Positions 15,658-22,999 of a stretch of 64,000 nt of DNA are shown here, piece by piece. The first letter of the stretch is position 1; every line of letters starts with the position of its first letter. This DNA is from Streptacidiphilus neutrinimicus (GTDB lineage Bacteria; Actinomycetota; Actinomycetes; Streptomycetales; Streptomycetaceae). Under the pieces are notes generated by a model. The model saw only the letters and a list, made by a program, of their open reading frames with translations, had not been told where the DNA came from and searched no databases. The translations under genes were made by a program, and so were the position numbers. The stretch lies in NCBI RefSeq assembly GCF_000787815.1, contig NZ_BBPO01000008.1, positions 51,062 to 115,061 on the forward strand, in the 5' to 3' direction.

Positions 15658-17073
15658 TCAGCGCGCGGGAACCGGGCATGGCGTCAACTCGGCTCCGAGC
15701 GCGGCGAGTTTGCCGAGCATGTCGGCGTAGCCGCGGTGGACGTGGGCCAGGCCGCGTACCTCGGTGTGCTCGGGTGCGGCGAGTGCCGCGATCAGCGCGA
15801 CGGCGCCGGAACGGGTGTCGGCCGGGGTCAGCGGCGTCCGTGCCGGGCGCAGTTCGGTGCCGCCGACGACGGTGAGGCCCGCGCGGGTGGTGACGGTGGG
15901 GACGCCGACGCGGTCCAGGTGCTCGGCGTAGGCGTAGCGGCCCGGCCAGACCAGGTCGCTGACGCTGGAGCGGCCGGGCGCCCGCATCATGACGGCGGTG
16001 TAGAGCGGGAGGGCATCGGTGGACAGGGTGGCGTTGCGGGACACCAGGTCGGCCGGGCGCAGGGTGCGTGGATCGCCGGTGACGGTCAGTCCGTTGCCGT
16101 CCCAGTGGTGCTGGACCCCGAGTCGGGTGAGCGCCGCCAGTTCGTGGTGCATCAGCCGCCGCAGCCGGTCGGGGGCGTCGGTGCCGATCTCGACCGTACT
16201 GGCGGTCGCGGCGGCGCAGGCGGCCCAGGTCACGGTCTCCAGGACGTCGGGGGACAGGCGTCCGGCGGCCTCGCCGCCTGCGCGCCCGCGGCCGTGAACG
16301 GTGACCGCGCCGCCGTCCGCGTCCGGCACGACGCCGACGCCGGCCGCCGTGAGGAAGGACATCAGGTCGTGGGTGGACCACAGCAGCAGCGGGTGCCGCA
16401 GCCGACTGGTCGCGCCGGTCGCCGCGGCCAGCAGCAGGGCCGCCTTGGTCGCGCTCGACATGCGGGACCCGACGATGGCGTGCGGGTCGTCGGACCAGTC
16501 GAGCAGTTCGACGTCGGCGGCGACGTGCCGGTCGCGGCGGCCGTGCACGGAGCCGTCGGCGGAGACCTCGAAGCGGCAGCCGAAGCGCTCGAGCATCTCC
16601 AGCAGGTGCAGGAAGGGCCGTCCCTGGCCCAGCTCGAAGTCGCCGAGGTGGTCACCGCCCGCCCCGGGGAACTCCACCTCGCCGAATCGTGCCAGCATGG
16701 CGGGCAGCAGGTACAGGGAGCCGTGGATCTGGCGGGTCAGCCGGGCGCTGAGGGCGACGGGCCGCGCGGCGGTGGCGTCGAGGACGACCTCGTCGCCGTC
16801 GATCGACCAGGTACAGCCGAGCAGTTCCAACTGTTCGAGCAGCACGTCGCGTTCGGTGACCGCGGGGACGCCGGTGAGCGTGGCGCGCACTCCCAGCGCC
16901 AGGGTGGCGGCGAAGACCACGACCATCGAGTGCTTGTGCCCGGCGACCCGGACCCGGCCGCCGAGGCGGCCGCCTCCGCGGACGAGGACGGCGGGCGGAT
17001 GGGCCGCGGCCGGGGGTGCCACCACGGCGGCGGTTCGGGGAGAGGCCGGCACGGCCTGCGCGATGAGCACCAT
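15658..17073 (-). CDS. enolpyruvyl-transferase (MurA/EPSP-synthase family)
   Basis: This protein of about 471 residues has the inside-out alpha/beta barrel of EPT enzymes. The N-terminal signature GGGRLGGRVRVAGHKHS corresponds to the MurA GG-L-G-V-V-G-KN motif with His in place of Asn. SRMSSATKAALLLAAATGATSRLRHP matches the central conserved block. At the MurA catalytic-loop position it reads FPGAGGDHLG...GQGRPF, without the Cys. It probably transfers enolpyruvyl to a substrate other than UDP-GlcNAc; NikO/PolA do this to a uridine nucleotide in octosyl-acid biosynthesis. The start is uncertain: ATG at 17073 or 17085 follows AAGGAG; 17175 lies inside the repeat motif and is unlikely. Confidence 0.82.
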   Translation of the reverse strand: MVLIAQAVPASPRTAAVVAPPAAAHPPAVLVRGGGRLGGRVRVAGHKHSMVVVFAATLALGVRATLTGVPAVTERDVLLEQLELLGCTWSIDGDEVVLDATAARPVALSARLTRQIHGSLYLLPAMLARFGEVEFPGAGGDHLGDFELGQGRPFLHLLEMLERFGCRFEVSADGSVHGRRDRHVAADVELLDWSDDPHAIVGSRMSSATKAALLLAAATGATSRLRHPLLLWSTHDLMSFLTAAGVGVVPDADGGAVTVHGRGRAGGEAAGRLSPDVLETVTWAACAAATASTVEIGTDAPDRLRRLMHHELAALTRLGVQHHWDGNGLTVTGDPRTLRPADLVSRNATLSTDALPLYTAVMMRAPGRSSVSDLVWPGRYAYAEHLDRVGVPTVTTRAGLTVVGGTELRPARTPLTPADTRSGAVALIAALAAPEHTEVRGLAHVHRGYADMLGKLAALGAELTPCPVPAR

Positions 17074-17148
17074 TTCGGACGCCATCTCCTTCGGCCCTCG
17101 CAGCGCTCGGGAGAGTCGGCTGAAAGGGAGGTGTTCTGAGTGACAGGA

Positions 17149-17189
17149 AGTCAAGTCGCAGTCAATCAGAGTCATTGCAGTCAGTCAAT
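17149..17189. promoter_or_regulatory. array of AGTCA heptamers in the divergent EPT/phosphatase promoter
   Basis: The five words are AGTCAAG (17149), AGTCAAT (17160), AGTCATT (17170), AGTCAGT (17179) and AGTCAAT (17183). The first two are exactly 11 bases apart and the third 10 bases further on. SARP regulators bind direct heptamers at 11-base spacing near the -35 region. The array lies between the minus-strand EPT operon and the plus-strand phosphatase operon and could control both. Confidence 0.6.
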
Positions 17190-17257
17190 AAACTGTGGAA
17201 TGCTGCGGTCGAGTTGCGAGAGAAACCGAAGGAACTTCCGGAAACGAGGTCACCGCG

Positions 17258-18001
17258 ATGGCAGGCTCCGCCGCCCTGCAGACCCTGGGCATCAACTTCC
17301 GCCCCGTCCACTGCCCGCACCTGCGCCCCGGCCTCCTGCACCGGGCCGCCGACCTGCGCGGCCTCAGCGCGGACGAGTGCCGCAGGCTCTCCACCGACCA
17401 CGGCGTGCGCGCCGTCCTCGACCTGCGCAGCGCCGCCGAGCGCGAGCGCGACGGGCTGCCCGCCACCGCCGCCCCAGGGCTCGGCCTGACGGACCACCAC
17501 GTGCCGATCACCGGCTACCCGCACGACCCGATCGCCACCCCGCGCCCGGGCGCCGGCGACTACGCCCGCTACTACACGGGCATGGTGGAGCGCAGCGACG
17601 CCGGGCAACTGCGCACGCTCTTCGCCACGGTGGCCGCCGTGGCCCACCGACCGTTCCTGCTGGCCTGCTACTGCGGCAAGGACCGCACCGGCGTGGTCAC
17701 CGCGGCACTGATGACCCTGGCGGGCTGCGACGACGTGTGCGTGGCCGTCGAGTACGGGCGCACCGCCGACGCCCTCCTGCCCCATGTCGACCACTTCTCC
17801 CGGCTGTGGACCGGCTACGGCCACACCCGCGAGGACTTCGTCGCCCGTCTGCAGCAGACCCGCCAGGAGACCATGCTGCTGTTCCTGGACGCCATGCGCC
17901 GCGAACACGGCGGACTGGTCCCCGCGCTGCTCGCCCGCGGTGTGTCCGGCACCGACCTGGACCGCATCCGCGTCCTGCTCGCCGCCGGGGCGACCGCGTG
18001 A
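17258..18001 (+). CDS. tyrosine/dual-specificity-like phosphatase
   Basis: This 247-residue cytoplasmic phosphatase has the CX5R signature CYCGKDRTGV near residue 140, matching the HCxxGKDRTG loop of actinobacterial tyrosine phosphatases, and the upstream general-acid region RSAAERERDG. The ATG at 17258 follows GAGG by eight bases; a longer in-frame start at 17195 is not needed. Such phosphatases act on phosphotyrosine, phosphoinositides or, in the polyoxin/nikkomycin pathways (PolJ/NikL), on octosyl-acid 5'-phosphate. With the EPT, radical SAM and aminotransferase genes nearby, the last role is attractive. It is translationally coupled to the next SDR gene by GTGA. Confidence 0.85.
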   Translation: MAGSAALQTLGINFRPVHCPHLRPGLLHRAADLRGLSADECRRLSTDHGVRAVLDLRSAAERERDGLPATAAPGLGLTDHHVPITGYPHDPIATPRPGAGDYARYYTGMVERSDAGQLRTLFATVAAVAHRPFLLACYCGKDRTGVVTAALMTLAGCDDVCVAVEYGRTADALLPHVDHFSRLWTGYGHTREDFVARLQQTRQETMLLFLDAMRREHGGLVPALLARGVSGTDLDRIRVLLAAGATA

Positions 18002-18819
18002 GGGCCACCACGGCGGACCGCGCGCCGGCTCCCCGTGTGGCCGCCGTTATCGGTGAAGCCGGCGGGCTCGGCCGTGCGCTGACCGCGCTCGCCCTGCGCA
18101 GGGGCCTGCACGCCGTCCGCTTCGGCAGCGCCGAGGACTGCGCGGGCGGCCCGCAGGAGGCCGAGCTGCGCCTGACGGACCTCGCCGATGCCGCACAGCC
18201 CTGGAGCGTCGATCCCGCGCTGCCCGGGCCGGCCCTGGTGTTCTGGGTCGCCGGGCGCTTCCTGCAGCAGCCCTTCGCCGAGCTGAACCCCACCGACGCC
18301 GAGGCCCTGACGCGCCAGAGCCTGACCGGCCCCGCCGCACTGCTCGCCCGGATCCTCGCCGCGACGCCGCACCCGGTGCACCTGGTCACCGCCGGCTCGG
18401 TCTCCGCCTGGCGCCCCCGGCAGCACCAGGCGTACTACTGCGCGTTGCGCGCCGGGCAGTCGGCGCTCACCCGCAACCTGCTCCCCGAACTGCTCGAGCA
18501 CTCCCCGCACGGCCGGGTGACGCTGGTCGAACTGGGCGGCCTGGCCGTCCCGGCCCTGCCGGGCCACCCCACCCCGGACTTCGGCGCCATGCTCGACCCC
18601 GCGCAGGTCGCCGACCTGGTCTGGGACGTGGCGCACGAGCAGACCGGACCGCTGGCCCACGCCGTGGTGCAGCGGGACAAACGCCCCGGCGCCGAAGGCG
18701 TCCCGCTGCTCTCCTTCCACGACGCCGTTCCCGAACCGCCCGTACGCGCCGACCCGGATACGCTCGCACATACGGACCGGCACCCGGTCGGTCCCGAACC
18801 GGAGCCTTTCCGCGCATGA
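17998..18819 (+). CDS. short-chain dehydrogenase/reductase paralog (YxxxR variant)
   Basis: This 273-residue SDR-fold protein has the nucleotide-binding motif VIGEAGGLGRAL. Its active-site block, VTAGSVSAWRPRQHQAYYCALRAGQ, aligns with that of the SDR at 13470-14351, but the catalytic Lys is Arg (YCALR). Activity may be altered, or it may be a structural partner of its paralog. The GTG start overlaps the phosphatase stop (17998-18001), and its own stop overlaps the GrpB start by ATGA (18816-18819), so the three genes form a coupled set. Confidence 0.83.
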   Translation: MRATTADRAPAPRVAAVIGEAGGLGRALTALALRRGLHAVRFGSAEDCAGGPQEAELRLTDLADAAQPWSVDPALPGPALVFWVAGRFLQQPFAELNPTDAEALTRQSLTGPAALLARILAATPHPVHLVTAGSVSAWRPRQHQAYYCALRAGQSALTRNLLPELLEHSPHGRVTLVELGGLAVPALPGHPTPDFGAMLDPAQVADLVWDVAHEQTGPLAHAVVQRDKRPGAEGVPLLSFHDAVPEPPVRADPDTLAHTDRHPVGPEPEPFRA

Positions 18820-19364
18820 GCAGCCACCCCGTCGTCATCGCCGACTACGACCCCACCTGGCCACAGGCGTTCGCCGCCGAGGCGGCGCGGATCGTCTCCG
18901 TGTGCCCGACCGACGCGGCCGTCGAACACATCGGCTCCACCGCCGTACCGGGCCTGGCCGCCAAGCCCGTGCTCGACGTACTGGTGGGCGTGCGGGCTCT
19001 GGAGCCCGAAGGGGCCGCGTGCGTGCGCGGGCTCGTCGCGGCCGGCTACCGCTACCGGCCGGACTTCGAAGCGGTCATGCCCCACCGCCGCTACCTCACT
19101 CGCGACGCCGCCGACGGAACCCGGATCGCCAACATCCACCTAGTACGCCATGGCGACCCGATGTGGTCCGCGACCCTGGCCTTCCGCGACGCCCTGCGCA
19201 CGGACCCGTTCCTGCGCGCGGGTTACGAGGCTGCCAAACGGTCCGCGGCCGCGACGGCCCCCAACGACGTCCACGCCTACAACGACGCCAAAGGCCCCTT
19301 CATCGCCGAGGCCCTGGCGGTGCTGGGGATGCCCCCCGCCTCGCCCGGACCCGGGCGACGCTGA
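18816..19364 (+). CDS. GrpB/UPF0157-family nucleotidyltransferase-like protein
   Basis: This 182-residue protein of the GrpB (UPF0157) family has the typical features: DYDPTWPQAFAAEAARI at the N-terminus, VEHIGSTAVPGLAAKPVLDVLVGV in the nucleotidyltransferase-like core, then HRRYLTR and NIHLV, and the C-terminal YNDAKGPFI helix. It is full length for the family. The fold is that of nucleotidyltransferases and the biochemical role is mostly uncharacterised. It could add or transfer a nucleotidyl group to a pathway intermediate. Translation is coupled to the upstream SDR through ATGA, so it belongs to the same operon. Confidence 0.9.
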   Translation: MSSHPVVIADYDPTWPQAFAAEAARIVSVCPTDAAVEHIGSTAVPGLAAKPVLDVLVGVRALEPEGAACVRGLVAAGYRYRPDFEAVMPHRRYLTRDAADGTRIANIHLVRHGDPMWSATLAFRDALRTDPFLRAGYEAAKRSAAATAPNDVHAYNDAKGPFIAEALAVLGMPPASPGPGRR

Positions 19365-19542
19365 CGCGCGACGCACTCGACCCAGCCGGGGCAGCCGTCG
19401 CCCCACCGGCCCGCCGGGCCGACACGGACGCGGGCGGTCCACCCCAGGACTCCGCCTCCGCACCCCGGCGCAGGCCCGGCTCCGGCTGAGGCGGCAGCCC
19501 CGGGGCGGCCATGCCGCGCCCGAGCCCGAACGACGCAGGCTC

Positions 19543-19580
19543 ACACCGGCGCTCCCGGTGTCGCCCGGACGGAGGGCGAC
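19543..19580. terminator. two overlapping hairpins between convergent genes
   Basis: ACACCGG (19543-19549) pairs with CCGGTGT (19555-19561), and GTCGCCC (19560-19566) pairs with GGGCGAC (19574-19580), both exact 7-bp stems. They lie in the 288-base space between the convergent GrpB and kinase genes, where a bidirectional terminator is expected. No T-run is present. Confidence 0.4.
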
Positions 19581-19652
19581 GACACGAGTACCGCGAGCCC
19601 GGGGACGCGGGCGCCCGCGCGCTGCCCGGGCGGGAGCCCTTCTGACGCAGGG

Positions 19653-20321
19653 TCAACCCCCAGGCGTGCCCGATCGTCCCGCCGGACCGCGCCGTGCCGG
19701 GGACGCCGGGGGCACCGCCGTCGGCAGCCGTTCCGCCAGGGCGGCCAGGAGGCCCGGCACCTGGTGGCGTCCGGTGAGGCGCAGCACCGCGCATCCCGTG
19801 CCCTGCCGGGCCAGCAGTTCCGCCAAGGCCGGGCGGCGGTGGCGTCGGAAGGTGAGGATGAAGCGAAGGAACGACGGTGCGTCGGGCGGGAGCCGGACCG
19901 AGCCGTCCGCGGCCGAGGCATAGCCCGGCGCCCGGCCCGTCAGCCGCCAGCGGGCGGTGCGGCGCAGATAGCCGAGGACGCAGACGTGGGTGGGGTAGTC
20001 CAGCCACACCACGGCCTCGGCCCGGTTCAGGCGCTCGGGCAGGGTCGTGCTGTGCAGACCGTCCATGACCCACGCGGCGTCCTGCGCCAGCGCGTCGTGG
20101 TCGGCCTGCCACTGCTCCGGCGAGCAGCGGATCTGCCAGCCCCGGTCGAAGTAGTGGTCGTCCAGGCCGACATAGGGCAGGCCCGACGAGGCCGCCAGGC
20201 GGGTCGCGAGCCACGTCTTGCCGCTGCCCGGGCAGCCGATCACGGCGACCCGCCTGGCGCGGGTCAGCTCCTCGACGGCGGCCGTCCACTCGCCCCGCCC
20301 GCCCGCGCGGGTCGCCCTCAC
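19653..20321 (-). CDS. P-loop kinase-like ATPase
   Basis: This 222-residue protein of the adenylate-kinase/topology-modulation type has Walker A GCPGSGKTW near residue 27, then YVGLDDHYFDRGWQ and a Walker B-like AEAVVWLDYP. RRTARWRLTGR resembles the lid region of small-molecule kinases in this group, which phosphorylate nucleosides, shikimate or similar substrates. The GTG start overlaps the aminotransferase stop by GTGA (20318-20321), so it is the coupled second gene of that operon. A nucleoside or sugar kinase role in the pathway is inferred. Confidence 0.8.
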   Translation of the reverse strand: MRATRAGGRGEWTAAVEELTRARRVAVIGCPGSGKTWLATRLAASSGLPYVGLDDHYFDRGWQIRCSPEQWQADHDALAQDAAWVMDGLHSTTLPERLNRAEAVVWLDYPTHVCVLGYLRRTARWRLTGRAPGYASAADGSVRLPPDAPSFLRFILTFRRHRRPALAELLARQGTGCAVLRLTGRHQVPGLLAALAERLPTAVPPASPARRGPAGRSGTPGG

Positions 20322-21487
20322 CCGCGCCCCGCCTCGCCCCGCACGACCTGCGCACCCTCGACGCCTTCCGCGGCCCGGGACAGTGCGGCGACCACGCGGT
20401 GCAGCACCGGCCGCTGGGCCATGCCCACCCGCAGCACCGCTCCCATGACGTGCAGCGGCCGCAGGTCCCGGACCGCGATCCGGTCTTCGGCGAGCGTGTC
20501 CAGGGCGCGCTGCACGAGCGCGTCGGTGCGGGCGCGCACAGCGACGAAGTTGCCCTGGGAGGGCAGCGCGGTGAGGCCGGGCAGCGGCCGCACCGCCGCG
20601 GTGAACCAGGCGCGGTCGGCGGCGACCTCGCGGTGCACGGCGGTGATCTTGTCGCCGTTGCGCAGCAGGTGTTCGGCCAGGCGCAGGGCGGGGGCGGAGA
20701 CCGGCCCCCGGGTGTTCCAGCGGGCCAGATAGGCGATCAGCTCGGGGTGGCCGTGCAGGTAGCCCAGGCGGGCGCCGGCCAGGCCGTAGCCCTTGGAGAA
20801 GGAGCGGATGCGGACCAGGTGACGGTGCCGCCCGGTATGCGCGGGGCCGGACCAGCGCGGACCGTCCTGGAAGTGGCGGTACACCTCGTCGACGACGAGC
20901 AGGTTGCCCGCGGCCGCCACCGATGCGCAGAGTCGGTCCAGCTCCTCGGGCGTGTGCACCGCGCCGGTGGGGCCGTTGGGATTGGACAGCCACACCACGG
21001 CCCGGCCGGGGCGCGCGGCCTGAAGCCGGATCAGCTCCTCGGTGTCGAAGGCGTGCTGTTCCGGCAGGTAGGGGGCGGCCACCAGCTCCAGGCCCCGCAG
21101 CCGCGCATAGTCCGGCAGCGACTGGTAGTTGAGCTCCTGCGTGACGGCGGTGGCACCGACGGCGGGGCCGAAGGCCTCGGTGAGCAGCCGGTAGGCGTCG
21201 TCCGATCCGGCCACCGGCAGCAGCGAGCGGGGGTCGACCCGCAGGCGGTCGGCCAGCATCTGGACGAAGGCGGTGTCCGAGGGGTAGCCCGCGACGTCCG
21301 CGCCGGGCAGTGCGGCCAGGGCCTCATCGGCCAACCGCTCCAGTGCGGGGTGGCGCAGTTCGTTGCTGGCCAGGTTGACGGCGCCGGGGATCCGGCGGCG
21401 TCGATAGGGCTGCAGGGCGTGCACCGGGGAGGCGGCGAGCACCTCCAGCAGCGTCCTGTGCGTCCTCATGGCGCTTGCAGCCTCCAC
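20318..21487 (-). CDS. PLP-dependent class I/II aminotransferase (HisC-like)
   Basis: This 389-residue fold-type I aminotransferase has SNPNGPTG, the Asp-containing LLVVDEVYRHF and the Schiff-base lysine in RIRSFSKGYGLAGARLGY, all typical of histidinol-phosphate-aminotransferase-like enzymes. The GTG at 21487 follows AGGAGGAAGG; ATG at 21469 is an alternative. In nikkomycin/polyoxin biosynthesis a HisC-like aminotransferase (NikK/PolI) installs the 5'-amino group, and the same role is plausible here. It is divergent from the radical SAM gene across a region with GTCA words and coupled to the downstream kinase. Confidence 0.92.
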   Translation of the reverse strand: MEAASAMRTHRTLLEVLAASPVHALQPYRRRRIPGAVNLASNELRHPALERLADEALAALPGADVAGYPSDTAFVQMLADRLRVDPRSLLPVAGSDDAYRLLTEAFGPAVGATAVTQELNYQSLPDYARLRGLELVAAPYLPEQHAFDTEELIRLQAARPGRAVVWLSNPNGPTGAVHTPEELDRLCASVAAAGNLLVVDEVYRHFQDGPRWSGPAHTGRHRHLVRIRSFSKGYGLAGARLGYLHGHPELIAYLARWNTRGPVSAPALRLAEHLLRNGDKITAVHREVAADRAWFTAAVRPLPGLTALPSQGNFVAVRARTDALVQRALDTLAEDRIAVRDLRPLHVMGAVLRVGMAQRPVLHRVVAALSRAAEGVEGAQVVRGEAGRG

Positions 21488-21551
21488 GGGCGGCCTTCCT
21501 CCTGTTCGGCGCGCACGGGGGATCGGCGCACGGCAGCACGCTAGCCAGACC

Positions 21552-21630
21552 TGTCAAGCATAGTCAATATTGCCTGTCACATTTGCCTCTCACTTGCTTG
21601 ACTGCGGCTTGTGAAATGGTGTCACATAAT
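21552..21630. promoter_or_regulatory. GTCA words in the aminotransferase/radical SAM divergent promoter
   Basis: TGTCAAG (21552-21558), AGTCAAT (21562-21568), TGTCACA (21575-21581) and GTCACAT (21621-21627) occur in the 177-base divergent region. AGTCAAT is identical to words in the EPT/phosphatase and 22-codon-peptide promoters, and TGTCAAG to the one upstream of the SARP. CATAAT (21625-21630) is a possible -10 for the radical SAM gene. Confidence 0.5.
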
Positions 21631-21664
21631 CTGGTCGTGACCCGTCGAGCCGCGAGGCGAGCTG

Positions 21665-22999
21665 ATGTCGAAAATCCTGGTGGTCTGGCCACCGCACGTG
21701 CCCGGCTACTTCAACGCCGGACACCACACCCCGCTCTTCGAGGTCGCTGCGCACCTGCGTCGCCGCCCCGGTGTCGAGCACGTCGACGCGCTCGACGGAG
21801 GTGCGCTGAACGTCAACTGGAAGGACCTCGGAGCCACGCTGCACCAGGGGCGCTACGACGTCATCGCGATGATGAACGACTACGACGCCGTCGACGGCTT
21901 CGAGCGCTTCCTGAGCTACACCCGCGAGCTGTGCCCCGGCGCCAAGGTGGTCACCTTCGGCCGCTTGTCCGCCCTCAACCCCGGGCACTTCGTGCGCTAC
22001 GACCTCGACGCCGTCGTCCGCTCCGGAGACCCGGAGTGCGGGGTGGGCGACTACGTGGAGGCCGTGCTCGCCGGGGACCCCGAACGCCCGTTGCCGGGCG
22101 TCCAGGTGCGCACCGCCGAGGGATGGACCGCGCCCACCGGTCCGGGCCGCACCCTGGAGCCGGACCAGTGGGCCCTGCCCGACGTCCGCGAGATCCCCTA
22201 CGACGCGTACGAGCGCCTGTACGCCCGAGACGAACGCAAGTTCTGCGGGATCCCCTTCCGCCGCGAGCTGGTCGTGCCGACTGCCCGGGGGTGCCCCGTC
22301 GGCTGCTCCTACTGCGACGTGCACGAGATCTTCGGCCTGCGCGAGCGACGCCTGTCCGTCGACACGGTGCTGGAGTACATCGCCGCCGCGCGGCAGGCCG
22401 AGCCCTCGTTCGAGTACGTCTCCTTCTACGCCCCGACCTTCACTCTCGACCGTCCCTGGACCAGGGAGCTGTGCCACCGCCTGCTCGACCTGCCCGACCG
22501 GCTCCCGTGGAAGTGCACCACCACCGTGCCGCACCTGGAGGAGGAACTGGTGCGGCTGATGGGCGCGGCCGGATGCGTGCGCATCTCCGTCGGTCTGGAG
22601 ACCCTGGACCCCGACGGCCACAGTTCCCTGCCTCGCTCCAAGCGGGTGCACCAGGACAAGTTCGAGCGTCTCGCGCGCTGGTGCGCCGACTCCGGCATCG
22701 AACTCAACGCCTTCGTGATGGTCGGCCTGCCCGGAACCTCCCCGGAGGGGACCGACGCCACCGTCGCCTTCGCCCGCTCGCTCGACGTGCGGGTGCGCCC
22801 CACGCTCTACACGCCCCTGCACGACCTGCGGCCCACCATGACCACAGCCGAGGTCAGCCGCTACAACCGGCACACCCTGACCACGCCCACCGCACCGGAC
22901 CTGGCGGAACGTCACTACGAGCACATCTTCGGCCCCGAGCCCCGCGTGACCAGGGTCCACGAGCGCGTTCCCCGCGCCGCCGCGGCGGCGCCCGCGTGA
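21665..22999 (+). CDS. radical SAM enzyme with B12-binding-like N-terminal domain
   Basis: This 444-residue enzyme has an N-terminal Rossmann-like domain (MSKILVVWPPHVPGYFNAGHHTPLFEVAAHL, about 1-150) of the cobalamin-binding type but without an obvious DxHxxG motif. The radical SAM core has RGCPVGCSYC (CxxxCxxC) near residue 215 to bind the 4Fe-4S cluster, and a SAM-contacting strand VRISVGLETLDP. It generates a 5'-deoxyadenosyl radical. PolH/NikJ are radical SAM enzymes that cyclise enolpyruvyl-UMP to the octosyl skeleton; with the EPT gene nearby, this is the likely counterpart, though a peptide-modifying role is possible. Translation is coupled to the next gene (GTGA). Confidence 0.9.
   Translation: MSKILVVWPPHVPGYFNAGHHTPLFEVAAHLRRRPGVEHVDALDGGALNVNWKDLGATLHQGRYDVIAMMNDYDAVDGFERFLSYTRELCPGAKVVTFGRLSALNPGHFVRYDLDAVVRSGDPECGVGDYVEAVLAGDPERPLPGVQVRTAEGWTAPTGPGRTLEPDQWALPDVREIPYDAYERLYARDERKFCGIPFRRELVVPTARGCPVGCSYCDVHEIFGLRERRLSVDTVLEYIAAARQAEPSFEYVSFYAPTFTLDRPWTRELCHRLLDLPDRLPWKCTTTVPHLEEELVRLMGAAGCVRISVGLETLDPDGHSSLPRSKRVHQDKFERLARWCADSGIELNAFVMVGLPGTSPEGTDATVAFARSLDVRVRPTLYTPLHDLRPTMTTAEVSRYNRHTLTTPTAPDLAERHYEHIFGPEPRVTRVHERVPRAAAAAPA

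Noticed and set aside
17074..17175. EPT start at ATG 17175
   Set aside because: This start lies within the GTCA repeat array of the divergent promoter, and the extra residues show no EPT similarity.
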